From: Clitopilus passeckerianus
Lineage: Eukaryota > Basidiomycota > Agaricomycetes > Agaricales > Entolomataceae
Direction: 5' to 3'
Assembly: GCA_944990035.1 (NCBI GenBank)
Contig: CALYLX010000084.1
Span: 186,001-250,000, forward strand
Length of the DNA: 64,000 nt
This document shows positions 61,901 through 64,000 of the stretch, in pieces; the first letter of the stretch is position 1, and every line of letters begins with the position of its first letter. The notes beneath the pieces are model-generated. The model was not told where the DNA came from. It saw only the letters and a program-made list of their open reading frames with translations, and searched no databases. The translations under genes were made by a program, and so were the position numbers.

Positions 61901-64000
61901 TTAGAGTTTCCTCGATGTCTGGATGATTTTCTGCATGAGTTTCCCATTCAGGGTCACAATTGGTGGCGCATAGAGTATAGGGTCTCCCCTGGAGATGTAG
62001 GAGATGAGTCGGAATGCTGCATATGGGGTATGGTGTTCCGCACTGTCAAGTTCCTTAAGGATGTAGTTTCCTAGTTTGGTTCGCTTCACTCAGTCATCTC
62101 AAGACGTGTATTACAGACTAATACAAGAGTTCCAGGCTCATATACAGCCTTCTGTAGACAATGAGCAAAGTGTTTATGGAAATGCTTGCTTGACTTCAGT
62201 CGTGCCATCTTTAAGAATTGAGATGCTTTGGTAAGATCTTCCTCATGTCGTTCAAGTTGTTGGGTGGGGAAAATTAGGAGTTCGGTTGTAGACATTCCCG
62301 AATGGAAGCCATCAACTAGAAATGTGGATTCGAATAAATCGAAGGGTAGGATGGGATCAATGCCGTGAAGGAGGAAATAAGGTGAATGTCTGGTAACTGA
62401 GCTAACAGTTACTCGGTCGGCAAATACGGCGCAAGCTACATGATCGGGCCAATTCTTGATGTGTCCTGATTCATCTTTCTTGCATGACCAAACAATAGCT
62501 TCTCTTAGAATATAATGCCCATATTCAACTACACCATTAGCGCATTTATTGTAAGGTGCAATACGAACTTGAGGAATTGACATCCGTTGTAAAAGAAGTG
62601 CAAAAGCGGCCTCAACTTCTGGTCCATTATCTGTGACAATGTGGCCTACGGCACGGTAACGACAATAGATAATTTCCCAGAAGAATTTTGATAGCGCGCT
62701 CGCGTTGGCCTGTCGTAATGCTCTAGCCTCGGTTACCCCGGAAAGATCATCTTTTGCAGCAACTATGTACCTGTAGCCCTGAGACTTTGGCATAAACATG
62801 ATGTCAACGTAGATCTTCTCAAACAGGGTAGATGGAGCAGAAATATGGATTGGTAACTCCATTCGTCGTGTATTCCAGATTTGACATTCATGACAGGATG
62901 ATATATGGAAGTGTACATTGGACCGGAGATGCGGCCAATAGAAGCGACTTTGAATAGGTTGATAGACTGCATCTTTGCCTTTATGACCTAAGTCGTCATG
63001 CACTTGAGTGAGGATGGTAAGTTGTCTGGAGGTATCATGAATGATAAGTTGGGGTCGGTATTTTCTGTTGCGCCTAAACACTTTCCCATCTTTCAGGAAG
63101 AACTCTAAGGCTCGCTTGATAAAACAGCATTCAGCTTGGTTTGATGGGAAATGAGGCCGTTCCAGAGTCCTGAGAAGGTGCTCAATCTCGATTAATTGAG
63201 ATTCCTGAGTCGATCAACGGGTCAAAGTTGTTACAAATGAAGATGCTGAATAGGGATTAGGGGTAATAGTGGGTATCGTAAGGGTCAATTGAAGTGAATA
63301 TGCTGACAGAATTAGCATCAGTAATGCAATATTGTCTAGCCATTCATTATCAAAGGAGGAATCTGTACGTTCCTCAGGTAAGGGGATTCGTCTTGAAAGT
63401 GTGTCTGGTCCACGGAATTGTTCTGCTGGAACGTGCTTGAGCACGAAGTCAAATATAAGAATGTCTTGTATTCAACGATTCATAGCATTATTGGGCAGTA
63501 AGTCTGGTTCGTTTAGCATTCCTTTAATGTATTTAGCATTAACTTCTACATGGAGATTTTTTAATCCAATAAGATACAGTCTCCAGTGGCGTAACACTCA
63601 GTATAAGCCGTAAAGTTCCAGTTTGGGGTGTGAGTATCAGAATTCTTGGTCGTTGATAGGTAGTAAGCCATATCTAGCAGGTCTACATTTTTCATTCTCA
63701 TCAATCTGAGATAGAATGAAACCAATTGCGATATAGCTTGTATCAACAGATAAGAATGTGGGAAGAGATGAAGAATAATTGATTGGTCGAAGTATTGGCG
63801 CAGATGATATAAGAGACTTGAGTATATCAAATGTGTTCTGGCATGCCTCTGTCCACTCAAAAGTAACATCTTTACGAGTTAAGTAGGTCAAAGGACGTGC
63901 TAGTTGAGAATAGTTGCATATCCAGATACGAACAGTGCCACATAGACCAAGGAAACCTTGGACTTCTTTGATCGTGGTCAGAGGAGGCCATTTGAGAATT
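61901..64000 (-). pseudogene. Gypsy pol remnant (RT end, RNase H, integrase), runs off the right edge
   Basis: From 64000 down: the RT end and connection (VQGFLGLCGTVRIW), RNase H start (FLSVDTSYIAIGFILSQ), and a stretch with three in-frame TGA codons (63644, 63602 and near 63477). Integrase follows: zinc domain with HDDLGH and CHEC, core with D in YVDIMF, D in IVTDNGPE and E in ANGVVEYGH. Changes near 63215 and 62087 shift the frame, and the end of the protein reads KRTKLGNYILKELDSAEHH to the stop at 61901. It is a different gypsy lineage from the element at 41793, with no chromodomain. No LTR is seen in the window. Confidence 0.88.

Overview
This is eukaryotic, almost certainly fungal, transposon-rich DNA; I found no confident host gene. 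The evidence is the combination of Tad1-like LINEs (two ORFs, apurinic-type endonuclease, reverse transcriptase, RNase H, poly(A) tails), a chromodomain Ty3/gypsy element of Tf1/sushi type, a second gypsy pol remnant and two Tc1/mariner elements at TA sites. A filamentous fungus, probably a basidiomycete, fits best, but the species cannot be named from this window. I saw no rRNA, tRNA or CRISPR array.

Layout. 1-9864: pieces of a LINE subfamily in both orientations. Copy A1 (minus) keeps its 5' end and has an open ORF2 that runs off the left edge. It is followed by plus-strand fragments and a 5'-truncated minus copy, A2. 9865-16767: a full-length minus-strand LINE (unit U1) with ORF1, complete ORF2, 3' UTR and poly(A). 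16768-38455: a head-to-tail array. It holds five copies (U2-U6) of a 4.03-4.08 kb unit made of 5' UTR, ORF1 and the endonuclease part of ORF2, plus a 5'-truncated U7. Each unit stops at the same base early in the RT domain and joins the next unit's 5' end. U5 has both ORFs open; the others are broken by small indels, mostly in G/C runs. 38456-40323: a plus-strand LINE 3' half, head to head with U7.

40324-54885: a nested stack. An old minus-strand LINE (D) is the host. It carries a 5'-truncated LINE (E, 14-bp target duplication with one mismatch), an internally deleted LINE (C1, 15-bp duplication) and a 5'-truncated LINE (A3, 13-bp duplication). A3 is itself split by a 7.2-kb chromodomain gypsy element with two 485-bp LTRs that look identical and a GTCAG duplication. 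Its gag and pol read on the minus strand, and an extra ORF follows pol.

54886-57506: more LINE fragments and a probable 1.16-kb solo LTR. 57507-61900: AT-rich DNA with two Tc1/mariner elements, each with about 210-bp inverted repeats, one nearly intact and one clearly dead. 61901-64000: a degenerate gypsy pol (RT end, RNase H, integrase) running off the right edge.

How the parts work: LINE ORF1 is an RNA-binding, gag-like protein with CCHC knuckles, and ORF2 nicks DNA and reverse-transcribes. The gypsy element appears to prime reverse transcription with the 5' end of its own RNA. Many frameshifts lie in homopolymers within otherwise identical or very young copies, so some apparent pseudogenes may be sequencing or assembly errors.
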